DNA from: Mangifera indica
Lineage: Eukaryota > Streptophyta > Magnoliopsida > Sapindales > Anacardiaceae
Length of the DNA: 64,000 nucleotides
Direction of reading: 5' to 3'
NCBI RefSeq assembly: GCF_011075055.1
Contig: NC_058148.1
Span: 1 to 64,000 of the forward strand
The position numbers were made by a program, and so were the translations under genes. This document shows positions 47,348 through 58,955 of this stretch, piece after piece. How positions within the stretch are numbered: position 1 is the first letter of the stretch; the number at the start of each line of letters is the position of its first letter. Under the pieces are notes generated by a model. That model did not search any database. It saw nothing but the letters and a program-made list of their open reading frames with translations, and was not told where the DNA came from.

Positions 47348-48105
47348 CTGCATAAATACGATAGAAAACAAACAGATCAATATATATGTTTAACATCAGC
47401 CAACGCAGACATGTGAATAAAACATCCACCACTGTATAGAAAAAGAAAAGGCAAAGGATATTAAGAACTTCACAAATTTGAGGTGTCAATAACCAAATGC
47501 GGCCTAGATATAATTGCAAGAGTTTTGAGTTCACCCAATAAAGACTGGAAGACAACTCATACAATTTAAGCTGAAGGGAAGAGAAAATGAAATTCATATA
47601 TGCACGCAAATATCAGAAGCTTAAAATTTACGCCACAAAAAAGAGTGTACCAATAAATGGTTTCAACTGAATACGCCCAAAACAAACACAAAAGAAAAAA
47701 GAAAACCCTAATCCTAAAACAAATTACATACACAACATTAAACCTAAAAGCTTAAAATAAACAGTCCCAAATGTTACAATAAGGGCGTAATTGAAGTAAA
47801 GGAGCAATATTCATTATCCACAATGGTGAAAACACGTTACAATCTATATGTCTGTGCGTGTGTGTGTATATTTATCAGCTCAAACCCGTATAATAAATCC
47901 CACAATAGACCCACAAAACAGAAAACCGAGCTCAGATAAAAAACTACACTAACAAAAATTGCAAAGGGTATCCGATAGGAAAACAAATTAACACTGCAAA
48001 ATACGAATAACAGAGCAAACCCATAAGCCACAAATCATGAAAGCATAAAAAAGTCAATCAGGAAGAATAAACGAATAACAGAGAGAGAAAAGGGTTTTAG
48101 GTTAC

Positions 48106-48200
48106 CTTGGCTAGGGTTTTATGTGGAGAAGAAGAAGATAAGAGAAGAAAGGAGAGAAGTTGGCTTGTCTTGTTCCAGGCGGCGCTTTGAGGTTTTGGTG
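48106..48200 (-). other. BTF3 5'-UTR exon (right end approximate)
   Basis: A donor site GTAACC lies directly left of 48,106 (minus-strand reading CTAGCCAAG then GTAACC). This pairs with the acceptor at 47,348 and leaves an exon of roughly 100 bp upstream of the start codon. It carries AAAACCCTAG at 48,111-48,120, a telo-box-like motif common near starts of plant translation genes. The transcription start was not determined. Confidence 0.65.
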
Positions 48201-48371
48201 CGTCGATATAAAAAATGCTCTTGCAGAGTGATGATTGGCACATGGGTTACATCTGACGGTCAAGATTCGCTGTTAGGTTATCCACGTAGCGTGATCTTAA
48301 TGGCGGTTTGGCTGCATTTATTGATCTGTGAACGCGTTCCCGGCCGTTGGATTTTATTTGGGTATTACCTA

Positions 48372-49053
48372 GGCCAAAGCACTATTGCGCACCTAAGAAA
48401 TGCTGCAATCTCAAGTTTTTTTCTTTAATTTTGATAATTCTAAACACCCATTTATAAACAGTTAAAATTAACGGTAGTAAGAGTAAAATCTTTATTTTCT
48501 TTATAATATTAAAAATAAACTAAAATATAATCTCTTTTTGCCCACCTAAACTTTAAAAACTAAAACTTTTCCTCACTCTAAGTTTTAAAAAATGATAGTT
48601 TCATCTTAGAGTTTCGTTTTAAAATCTTCGGCTTCATCTCTAGCTCCATTGTCCAGTGTCTCTTCCTTCCGAAGCATCCTCTCCCATCAGCGATCTCTCT
48701 CCTCTCATTTGAACACCCGATCAGCGTAGGAGACGATCAGACATCTCAATGAGAGAAGAGAGACCGTCGGAGAGAGAAGATGTTTCGGGAGGGAGAGGTT
48801 GCCAGCAATGGAGTCAGAGATAACGCTGGAGATTTCAAAACGAAACCTTAGAGTAAAACTGTCATTTTTTAAAACTTAGATTGAAGGAAACTTTTAGTTT
48901 TTAAAGTTTAGAGGGACAAAAAGAGATAAAATTTTAAGGGATTAGGGTTCCGTTAATTTTAACGGCTCATAAATGAATATTTGAAATTATCAAAATTAAA
49001 GAAGAGAAACTTAAGAATGCAACATACTTTGGATGGGAAATAGTCCTTTGGCC
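48372..49053. mobile_element. Foldback Mutator-like element, copy C
   Basis: A 682-bp element with ends GGCCAAAGCACTATTG and AAATAGTCCTTTGGCC. The arms are inverted matches along most of the length, for example CATCCTCTCCCATCAGCGAT near 48,675 against its complement side near 48,780. The flanks TATTACCTA (48,363-48,371) and TATTACTTA (49,054-49,062) match in 8 of 9 bases. No transposase. It lies about 170 bp upstream of the BTF3 5'-UTR exon. Confidence 0.88.
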
Positions 49054-49364
49054 TATTACTTATTACATCAAATCAATCCGACACTTTAATTTTTTTTCTT
49101 TTAAGACAAACTTAAACGTGACTAGTTGCTCATTAGATGGCGGCATCTTATCGAAGTTGTTCTTGTACATTTGATTTAACAAAGATGAAGCCTAAATTTA
49201 ATCACACAGCAGACCTCGGTAACCTTTGTGGAAAGTTGCAATCCAAGTCCAATGGTTGATGAGGCAATTCAGTTGCACCAATGGATCATCATTATACGCT
49301 TGATCATAATTCGGTAGATAATACCTACCAATTCAACCACTATATCTTAGCCTAACATTAGGCT

Positions 49365-50200
49365 TCAAGTATGTAAATGGACCACTTCATTTACTCGCTT
49401 CAAATTCCTGATTGTTTCAAAATCTGATGGAATCACTTGGTCAAATCCCATGCATACTAGTACATTGGAGCGTGTAATTGGACCAAATCCATCAATCTCA
49501 CTTAACCGCATGCTCAGTGAGCTTATATCATGGATAGCTAAGCTAGCTTCATTGCAAATTTCTTCTACTTGTTCTAAACTAAATTCTGCCTTCAACAATA
49601 GCCTAGCCCTGGGCAAGATTTATTATCCGATCTGCTCTGTAGCCAAGATTACAACGCTTTGCCAGAAAACTTTCAGCAATATTTTCTACTTCTCCAGGAG
49701 ATCAAGCACCAAACACAGATCACTTGTAGATGGCTCATTTGCTGCACATGAATAATCCATAAACAACACCAAACAGAAAAAAAGGATTTTTATACAAAAT
49801 CCTTTAACCAAAAGAAGAATTCTTTTCAATACCTTGAATTGAAGCTAGAAAATTTTCCCAACTGTGTAGAGCATTTCCACCGAACAAGAGATTCTAGGAT
49901 TGGGTTTCTCCTTAGTAATGTGGCTTACAAGCTTCCGTTCCCTTGTGGAACTTTCTACTGACAAGTCTCTGCACTTTAATGGTATTTCTACTCATATGAT
50001 TGTACTTTGATGGTGATAGATCCTCACTAGGCTTCGAGTTCAAATGCAGCACACATGAACCTAATCACGAGCAATACTGGCACTCCTCAACCGCAAGGAA
50101 CTGGAAACTTCTCTTTTGAGGCGATCAATAAATACATGAACAATTTTCCAAGCCAACAGCATTGGCGATGGGAGTTCCGGCGAGCTTTCATTTTTGAGAA
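49365..50200 (-). pseudogene. HhH-GPD DNA glycosylase pseudogene
   Basis: The strongest part is 49,365-49,690. The frame 49,616-49,365 reads EQVEEICNEASLA and then the helix-hairpin-helix signature IDGFGPITRSNVLVCMGF, followed by VIPSDFETIRNLK with the aspartate expected after the hairpin. Upstream, in other frames, is AESFLAKRCNLGYRADRI near 49,670, followed by two stops and a frameshift. These are pieces of the plant base-excision-repair glycosylase family that removes damaged bases. The sequence up to about 50,200 contains only uncertain N-terminal scraps. Introns and the rest of the catalytic domain are not recognisable, so I call it dead. Family: high confidence. Full extent: low. Confidence 0.78.
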
Positions 50201-51145
50201 CAAGTCTTTCGACCTAATTAATATCCCTAAATTTTGGGCATTTAATTTAATTTCTTTATTTTTAAAGATGATGATGTCATAATTTAAACTTTTTATTTTA
50301 TTTGTTTAAAAGTGTTATCTTACTATAATATATAATACACCATATAAAAAACTAAATTTTCAAACCAATCCATGTTCAAACTCAACTCAACTTCTATCCA
50401 ACCTTAGTTATATACCATACAATATAATCTCTTTCTAAAAACACCTTAATTAAATGAACATACATATATCTATTACAAAGAAAACTATCAAGAATCTTTG
50501 ACACATAACCTCTGCAATTTTGTTTCGTTTATAATCAATGCATTGTCGTTATAACATTAAGTTTTAGATGCTTATACTACTTGACTAAAGTTTGTATTTG
50601 TTGATGCTCCAACTGAGAGGTCGACTTATTCCGACCTCAACCAAGTGCATGGACATAAGCATGCATTAAGAGTTCTGGACATAGGCATGCATTAAGAGTT
50701 CTAGCGCTGTCACAAAGACTGTGACATTGATATGAAGCAAACTACCAAGTAATCTGGCAATTGCTGAAACAAGATCAAGAAGGCAAAGAGTCGCAACAAG
50801 TTTTTGGCAACTATGTGGTATATGATGTCAAACTAAAACTAGTTCTAACAAGGCATAGAAAAGAAGCCATCCCACCACAGTTGACTGAAAGCAACAGATA
50901 CACTAGAACTGAATTATCAATCCATCAAATGCAAAAACAGAAAACAATTACAATAAAGAAAGCAAAACTAATCCATTATCTTGTATAGACTCTGAATCTC
51001 AAACACAATAATCAAAATCCAAATTAATCGTCAAAATTAGTTTGCTCACAATTATCCATACATTAAACCAAAAACCAAAAAAAACTAAAACATCTGAATG
51101 TAAATTATATTTAGGATGATGACCAAAACATACTGAAAGGAGCTC
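50201..51145. other. Intergenic DNA and presumed RPP1 3' UTR
   Basis: AT-rich with no supported gene. The part next to the RPP1 stop (about 50,950-51,145) is probably its 3' UTR. A 75-codon frame at 50,761-50,988 has no similarity. A 26-bp tandem pair lies at 50,651-50,702. Confidence 0.55.
50651..50702 (+). repeat. 26-bp tandem pair
   Basis: Two adjacent 26-bp units beginning GGACATAAGCATGC and GGACATAGGCATGC, differing by one base. Confidence 0.9.
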
Positions 51146-51967
51146 CTAATCAAACAAACTGAATCCCATATCATCATCACTCTCTTCCTTGGGCTCCTCC
51201 TGCGAATTCACCCAAAAATCATAGGCATATTAGATTACACAAACCTCATACCTCCAGAAACAATTAATTAAATCTGCAGTCAGCTGTCTTAGTTACCTTC
51301 TTCTCCTCTGGTGGAGGAGCAGTGGCAGCAGCCCCACCAGCACCTCCAGCAGGGGTGGCAACAGCAGCTGGAGCACCACCACCACCAGCACCCACATTCA
51401 GAACAAGCTCATCAATGCTACGCTTCTGGGCGAGTTTGGCAAACAAACTAGGCCAGTAAGATTCAACGGTAATATTAGATGCTTTCACCAACTGTGCAAT
51501 CTTCTCTGCCTATGAAAACAGTTAAGAAAAATACCCAAACCCCATCTTCCATTTGAGAAACTACAAACAAAATAACCATTTATTTTCATATTTGTCTCAC
51601 CTATGATCAAATAAATCGCACGGAAAACTATAAAACCCCATAAAAATTAAAGGTGAAACTAACTGCAGATAAAAACTAGGGAGTTTAATTCAATAAGCTC
51701 ACTAGTTTTCATTATTGAATTTTTCATTATTTCTCACTAGTTTCTCAGCAAGTAAAAATAAACCGATAAACTCCCAAGTTAATAAAACCCTCAAAACACA
51801 AAACCATAGTTACAGATCTCCACCATATATGATGATTTAAAGACAACGTAAAAGAAAAAACACAAAAGGGCATTCATAAAATTCATTGTTAAGGATACAG
51901 TGATGGCGATACCATCATCATGGAGGGCCAAACAAGCGTAAGTGCAAGCAAGCTCTGCGACCGACAT
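51146..51967 (-). CDS. RPP1: 60S acidic ribosomal protein P1
   Basis: Three coding exons on the minus strand: 51,899-51,967, 51,297-51,509 and 51,146-51,199. They join to 336 nt, 111 residues, the normal P1 length. All introns are GT-AG and fall between codons. P1 dimerises with P2 and attaches through P0 to form the ribosomal stalk, which recruits and activates elongation-factor GTPases. The N-terminal helical domain runs from [19 protein letters not shown] to about residue 65 ([12 protein letters not shown]). An Ala/Gly/Pro hinge follows at ~66-90. The charged, conserved tail [13 protein letters not shown] closes the protein. The start codon has a 5'-UTR intron just upstream. No lesion seen. 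Confidence 0.95.
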
Positions 51968-52087
51968 CTTTTGATTTGACTTGAAAATAAAATCCGGAGA
52001 TTAAATTAGCTAACAATGATAACATGATCAAACGACTGGCAAAGAAGAGACGACAGGGAAATTAAGTTCAAAGGGTAGATTTGTTAC

Positions 52088-52175
52088 CTGAGGAAATGTC
52101 CGCTACTGGCTGCTCTGTGCCGCTTGATGCGAAGCAATGCTAGGCTTAGGGTTGGGTTTGTGCGAGTTTTAAAGA
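52088..52175 (-). promoter_or_regulatory. RPP1 5'-UTR exon and telo-box region
   Basis: A donor site (minus-strand TCCTCAG then GTAACA) at 52,087/52,088 marks a 5'-UTR exon, spliced to an acceptor between 51,968 and about 51,990. The telo-box core AACCCTAA lies at 52,146-52,153 on the minus strand. This motif is typical near starts of plant ribosomal-protein genes. The transcription start is not known. Confidence 0.6.
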
Positions 52176-52261
52176 CACAGTCAATTAGGTTTGGGCTTTG
52201 ACATTGCTTGACGGGCCATCCGACACCATATGGAGCTGCCGACTTTCCCTACAAATGTTTT

Positions 52262-52720
52262 ATATTATTTTTTCTGGAGTAACCACACCCAAGTTTTACG
52301 GGTACTTATAATATATAATATATATTTTATAATATAATATAAATAAAATATATATATTTTAAAATAAATTAAATTAATATAATATAATTAATATATTATA
52401 TGATATTATATATTATTAAATATAATACATATTATTAATATAGATCGATATATTATTTTTATAAAAATGATATTACAATAACATATATTAAAAAAAATTA
52501 TTTTAAGAGATGTTTATAATATTTTTTAAGATGATAATATAATATTTAAAATTTTTTATTATTTAGAGAAAATGTATTGTATAATATGATATAATATATG
52601 ATAAATAATATAAAATACTAAACTTTTAATATATAATATAATATAATATACGATTTGATTATTATATTTCAAATATTATTATTTATAAATAATATTATAT
52701 ATAATAACAATGCGTACAAA
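52262..52720. repeat. AT-only low-complexity tract
   Basis: About 450 bp composed almost entirely of A and T, in ATAATATAT-type words with no regular period. No gene. Confidence 0.85.
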
Positions 52721-53350
52721 CACAAGTATAAAAATTGATACGTGGTTATGTGATATTGGTGTGTGTGTAATCTTAATACATGTATTATTGATTCCGGAAA
52801 CGCAATCTCAAGATAACCCTACAAAATTTCACCTTGGAAGTCCATCCATATATTTGTGTGAGTGAATAGAAAATTTATGTTCTCTTGAAAAATTCATATC
52901 TTTAATTTTTGTTTTGCAGTGAAACTCTTCCTTATCCAAATTTGTTAATTGAATAGCAACCAATTATATGAACAATAGCTAGAAATGTACCAATCATTCT
53001 GGAATATGGATAAATTTTCGGCTCATAAACAATGAAAAAACTCCGTAAGATAACAAATCTCTCCTTTATTTGCAAGATTTTTTTCTTATTTTTTCCTATT
53101 TCTGTCAGTGAAAGTTATCAAATGGAAGATTATATCATTAATGCAAATTTATATTTTGAGAATTGAAAATATTCCGTCCGTGCAAGATTGGATGACTCTC
53201 GCAACAATTTTATTTTTTTCGTAGTAGACTCCTCATCCAAACTTTTACCATTGAGTTGACCTAAAAGAGGGATAGAATTTGCCTAATGATAAAACCAAAC
53301 AAAAATGAAACAGTCTTATCATTTTTTACTTTAACTTCAACCCTAATCAA
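52640..53350 (+). repeat. Diverged long direct repeat, left copy
   Basis: Aligns in order with 58,110-58,955. Shared landmarks include TTTATAAATAATA near 52,680, AATACATGTATTATTG near 52,775, TTTTGCAGTGAAACTC near 52,910, CTTTTACCATTGAGTTGACC near 53,240 and ATGATTATATTATTAATG-like sequence. There are many substitutions and indels. It contains no recognised coding sequence. Confidence 0.75.
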
Positions 53351-54499
53351 TGATTTTAAAATCGAATTAGATCAACTAGTTAAATCAATTGAATTGAAAA
53401 TTAGCTTCAAATTTGATCTAATTAATATAAAAAAATAATTTTTTTAACTCAATTAAACTTGATTAAAATTGGGTTTGACCGGATGAACCTCTTGATTTAA
53501 TAATAAATAAAATAACTCAAAGTTTTTTTTTATATAAATTGTTGCTATTATTGTATTGTGTGTACAATAAAATTTATAAGTGTGTTATAATGTAAATATT
53601 CTGAAAAAATGTGTAAGGGGTATAAAGATAACCAACTCTTATTTATAAAATTAATGATGACTTCTCATCAAAAGTCACATATTTTCATTAGTAAAGAGTT
53701 GTTTCTTTTTATTATAAAAAATCACTTTTTTTCATCATAAAGAATCATATCTTTTTATCATAAAAAATCACATCTTTATATTAGCTAATAAAATTTTGAT
53801 ATCGAAAATATTATATTAATTTATTTTATCAAATAAATACTATCATACTCGATAAAATAAAATTTTAATGTCATTTGAGCATTAAAAATTCTTATATTCT
53901 CTCACATGACTCACATAATGTGTGCAAAATTTTTTTATACCAAAATATTTATTCCATCAACTATAACATTATATCATTATTAAATTGTAATATTAATGTG
54001 AGTTATGGTGGTTGTATGTTAGTTTTTCTCAATGCAGTCTTTTCTATGTACCGTAACACCAACGTTTGACTTAACATGATCTTTAATAAAAATGATCATA
54101 ATAGTTCAACTTTAATATTTTTATTATAAGACTATTCATGTCAACATTATTCTATAACAATTATGTATACAAATAAAAAACAGAAAATATCAAAAACATA
54201 TAAGTGAGCTCAGAATATCAAATACAAAAGTTTAATACAAATATAATATAATATCATTAATAACGTCTAATAATTCTCATTATTTCCACATATTCATTAA
54301 ATGTATTGGGAGATAATCTTTATCCTAAAGGATTTGCAATCATAAGATTAGTGCTAATATATTCAATTTGACAGTTAGTTTTTGAAGTTTTTTTTTAATG
54401 ATAAAGTGTTTTATCTTTATATATTTAAAACTTTTAGAATATTTGTCATTTTTAGAGGAAAAAAACTACAGAAAAGTTAATTTTTAGCACCCTAGCAAT

Positions 54500-55430
54500 A
54501 CTGTTAACAACCCCGGGTCCTGAAATAAGGTATCGCAACCATAATCCATGAAGAATGGGAAATAACAATTGTAGAGGTTTTGAGTATAACATCTTCTATC
54601 CTAACTTTTTAAATGTTAACATCATGTATTCTTTTACCCTCACTAATGTTACCATTTTCAATGAATCTAATATCTCCAGATTCAACAATTCTTTTATCAA
54701 CACATCCAACATAATCTAAATTTGAATATCCAATTACCTTAAGGTGATTGAATCTTTTATAAGTGAACATATGATCTTTAGTTTCTTGTAAATATTTTAG
54801 AACTTTCTTTACAACTTTCACATGATCAAAACTTGGATTACTTTTATACCTATCAAGCAAAACTAATGACTAAACTGGTGCATAAGGAATAGTTTCATTT
54901 GCTCTTATTCCAATTCATCTTTCAAATATTACATAAGATTAAATTTATTTCCATTCTGAATTGGAATTATTTTTATTGAACATTTCTATTCTAATCAAAT
55001 AAGTTGTCTCTCTCATAACTTTCATTTCAAAATTCTTAGAGAGATGTTTTTTGGTTTCATATAATAAGCCAAACTCATTAGCAATTTGTCATTAACATAG
55101 AGAATTTAAAAAAAGAAAAATTGCTCCCACCAACCTCCATATATACATTAATCAACAATAGTTTCTTGAAAACCAAAAGAAGTTATGGTACCCTTAAACT
55201 TAAAATATTAGTTTTAGGAGACTGTTATTTTTATTGCTAAGTTCCTCGTCTCAAGAACATGTTTATGCATGTGGTACAGAAACTATCATATTTCATGGTA
55301 GTCAAAGTACTTATTAATATACCAGTATCTAAGTTTTTAGCAATTTGATAGTGCTCTTAAATTCCTTGACATCATTAGTTTTATAAGAGTTGACTTAAAT
55401 TATTCGCAATTGTCATACACATAAACATTA
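54500..55430 (-). pseudogene. Copia 2 gag-pol fragments
   Basis: The clearest piece (54,860-54,609) reads LDRYKSNPSFDHVKVVKKVL, then YLQETKDHMFTYKR and GYSNLDYVGCVDKR, the segment leading into copia RNase H. To its right are scraps of reverse transcriptase near 55,080 (LLMSLAYYMKPKNISLRILK) and possibly gag near 55,300. Several hundred codons expected between these parts are missing and stops are abundant. This is a strongly deleted remnant. Confidence 0.72.
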
Positions 55431-56009
55431 AATTTAACTTGTTTGAATCTTTTTCAAACTACATATAAAGCTTTTTCATCATTGTTATTTCATCAATAAT
55501 AGCAACAACTTTGTAATTTAGAATGTCAAATCAAAATTTAGAATACCTAAATGAATTTGGATTTGTTCACTCTAATAAGAGAAATTCAATCAATTAAATA
55601 AATAAACAAAGAAAGCTTACGAATAAAGTAATATGATACAGATACTTGTAAATAAATACTCATACATTAATCTATCACATAAATTCAAATTCAAAATATA
55701 ACATAAAGTCAATGAAAGTTCACATTTAGCTGATACAATGATATACAAATATAAACAATAATTATTAACCACACATGCACTAATTAGATCAATTTGTTAT
55801 CATTGAATATACAAAATAAAACTAATAGAACATACTAATTACCACAATCATATTTATCAATTATGAGAACAAATAATTAACCTTTGGGTTAATATTAAAA
55901 TATCTCATAATGTAAACTTTCAATTTACCCTTAAACAAACAATGGTTCACAATTTTAATGTTATTTTTAAATATAAAAGTTTGCGGGTAAATTAAAATAA
56001 TAACAATAA

Positions 56010-56640
56010 ATTATAATTTAAAATTTATTTATATTAAAATTTGACTACTTTATTAACTGACAAATTATTCATAATAAAAATTTTAAATTATAATAAATTA
56101 CAATTCATTTGAAATATTTATAATTTGAAATTTATTTTTATTAAAATTTGGTCATTTCAGTGACTAACAAATCATCAACAATATAAAATTCAAATTATAA
56201 TAACTTTTAAATTATTATAAATATTTATAATTTAAAATTTATTTACATTAAGATTTGATCATTTTGAAGACTAACAAGTCATTTATAATATAAAATTCAA
56301 ATTATGATAACTTTCAAATCAATATAAATATTTATAATTTAAAATTGATTTATATTAAGATTTGATCACTTTGGTGACTAATAAATCATTCATAATATAA
56401 ATTTCAAATTAAAATAAAAATCAAATTATTAGATACATTTATAATTTTGAAATTTATTTACATTAAGATTTGACTACTTTGGTGGTTAACAAATCATCTA
56501 TTATATAAATTTCAAATTATAATAAATTTTAAATAAGCAGAAATTATTATAATTGAAATCTATTTACATTAAGATTTAGTCACCTTGATTACTAATAAAT
56601 CATCTATAATATAAATTTCAAATTATAATTAAATTTCCAA
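56010..56640. repeat. ~107-bp tandem array, about six units, in the copia 2 leader
   Basis: Units begin near 56,010, 56,120, 56,223, 56,333, 56,440 and 56,545. Each has TTTATAATTTAAAATTTATT, then ACATTAAGATTTGATCAC, then TGACTAACAAATCAT and ATATAAATTTCAAATTATAA. Units differ by substitutions and small indels. The array lies between the primer-binding site and the gag remnant. Confidence 0.88.
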
Positions 56641-57227
56641 TAAGTTTTTTTTTAATGCTTTTATATTTCCCATTGTTAATATTTTATATGTCATTGTTAG
56701 ATTAAAAAAAACTGTTTATACATATAAAATCTATAATGAAATTAACTTCAAGAACCAATAACATAATTATTAGAAATTAAATGACATGCAATATTTCTCA
56801 TCCATTTTCTTCAATGCAACAATTAAGTATGTGAATATTCCATTAGTATTGTGCATATGAATAAGAATAATTTTATGGCCTTTGTGGACACGAATTAAAA
56901 ATTGTTTTTTTCATGCATATGTTGTTTACATCTATTTTTAAATCCAAGTGTACTCATTTTTTTGTCATCTTTAACAAATATATACGCTAATACATAATTT
57001 TCACAAAACAATTCAAACTCATGTATTTGTGAAATGTGACATACAATATATATTCTTCAAAAAATAAAAGATGACAAATATGTCATATTTATCGATGCAA
57101 TACCAAGACTAATTTATTGCATTTATACATAAATCAATATTATTATTTTTTATATGCAATCAAACAAATTAAATTTAAACAATACATTAAATCAGCAATC
57201 TTTAATAAAAAAATATGAGTTTATAAT

Positions 57228-57243
57228 CCATGCTTTGATACCA
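57228..57243 (-). other. Copia 2 primer-binding site
   Basis: Minus-strand TGGTATCAAAGCATGG, one change from the initiator-Met consensus TGGTATCAGAGC, 2 bp inside the LTR end. It fixes the orientation of the element. Confidence 0.8.
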
Positions 57244-57245
57244 CA

Positions 57246-58020
57246 TGTAAGTTATTAATAATTATCTTAAAGCGGAAACAATTAAACATTAAACTATAAT
57301 TCATATAAATCATAATTACATTCATGACATAACAATTAAATATTAAATTATTGTACTCATAATATAAGTCATTATTATATGTATAAAAAAACAATTAATT
57401 ATGCCTATAGTGTAAGCTAATTATGTCTATAATGTAAGTCATTCTTATATTCGTAAAGAAACAATTATCATGCGCATAAATTTTAAACTTAATGTTTTTC
57501 ACATTAAATGAAGATAAAAAAACATACCTTGATTCTATCATATTTTATAATGTACCAATCATAAAAAGAATTCGTGCAAAAATTTAAAGGACGTTGATTT
57601 CTCTCACTTGACCTCTTGATTAATAATGGATAAAAACAACTTAAAGTTTTTCTATATATAAATTGTTACTATTAGTATGTTAGGTGTGTAGTAAAATCTG
57701 TAAGTGTGTTGTAATATAAATATTGTGAAAAAATATGTAAGGAGTAATGAGAGAATCAATTTTTATTTATAAAATTAATGGTGACTTCTCATTAAAAGTC
57801 ACATATTTTCATTAATAAAGAGTCGTTTCTTTTTATCATAAAGAATCATTTTTTTTCATTATAAAAAGTTATATTTTTTTAATTATATGAAGTCATATCA
57901 TTATATTAGTTGATAGAATTCTGGTATTGAAAATATTATATTATTTTATTTTATCAAATAATTACTGTTATACTTGATAAAACAAAACTTCATGTTATAT
58001 GAACCATAAAAATTCTTACA
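57246..58020 (-). repeat. Copia 2 5' LTR
   Basis: 775 bp with short terminal inverted repeats TGTAAG/CTTACA. The right half matches 53,485-53,897 (CTTATATATAAATTGTTACTATT-like start and TCACATATTTTCATTA in both). Confidence 0.82.
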
Positions 58021-58109
58021 ACATATACTTGATGTTGTATTTAAATTAAATTAAACTCAAATAACGATGAGTCTAAACTTAATACTAATTTATAATATTT
58101 TGAATATAT

Positions 58110-58955
58110 AATAAGATGCACGATTCAATTATCATACTTCAAATATTGTTATTTATAAATAATACTATATACACTAATAATGGATATAAAACACAAATAC
58201 AAAAATTAATATATGGTTACATAAATATTATTTTATTTATAATTTAAAAGCATCTAATCATATTATAATATTTTACCGTTATTCTTTATTAATACATGTA
58301 TTATTGTTTCCACAATTGTAATCTTATGATAGCCATTAAAAAAAAATCACCTAGAGAATTCATTTATCTATTTTGTGTGAATATAAACCTAATGGAAAAT
58401 TCATACCTGTAAGCTTTGTTTTACAGTGAAACTCCTTATCCAAATTTGTATGTATAACACCAACTGAATTATGATTGGCGACCAGTTACAAGAACAATAA
58501 CCGGACACGCACTAATCATCCAAGAATGGGGATAATTGTTCAGAGATAATGAGAAAATTCTATAAGATAAAACATTTTTCAAGTATCTGTATGATTATTT
58601 TCCTGTTCTCTCTTATTTTCAAAGGCGAGAGTTATTATTTTATGATGATTATATTATTAATATGTATAAATAAATCTTAAAAATTGTATTTAAATTAAAA
58701 AGACTCGTATGTATTATTATTTAAATATAATTCTGTCTCTTTCATTCGAGTAAATTCCTTAGATAGATAACCTTAAGGGTGACAAAAGGACTCTGGTAGC
58801 AATCCCTTTTTTAAGTATTTTGCGGTAGACCCCTTTTACAGACTTTTACCATTGGGTTGACCTAAAATAATGATAGTATTTGTCTAGTGATTATACACAA
58901 ATGAGATGGCCTTGTTCATTTTTTGGTCTTTGAACCTCAATTCTAATAAATACTT
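58110..58955 (+). repeat. Diverged long direct repeat, right copy
   Basis: Partner of 52,640-53,350. Same order of landmarks: TTTATAAATAATACTATATA near 58,150, AATACATGTATTATTG near 58,291, TTTTACAGTGAAACTCC near 58,418, and CTTTTACCATTGGGTTGACC near 58,844. It lies immediately right of the copia 2 LTR. Confidence 0.75.

Larger units (their letters stand above)
53485..58020 (-). mobile_element. Copia element 2, minus strand, decayed
   Basis: The right-hand (5') LTR is 57,246-58,020, bounded by TGTAAG and CTTACA. Next to it is a primer-binding site that reads TGGTATCAAAGCATGG on the minus strand (57,228-57,243). The left-hand (3') LTR survives only as 53,485-53,897, which matches 57,640-58,020 and lacks its outer half, so no target-site duplication can be read. 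Between them are a long leader with a tandem array and fragments of gag and pol. Confidence 0.78.
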
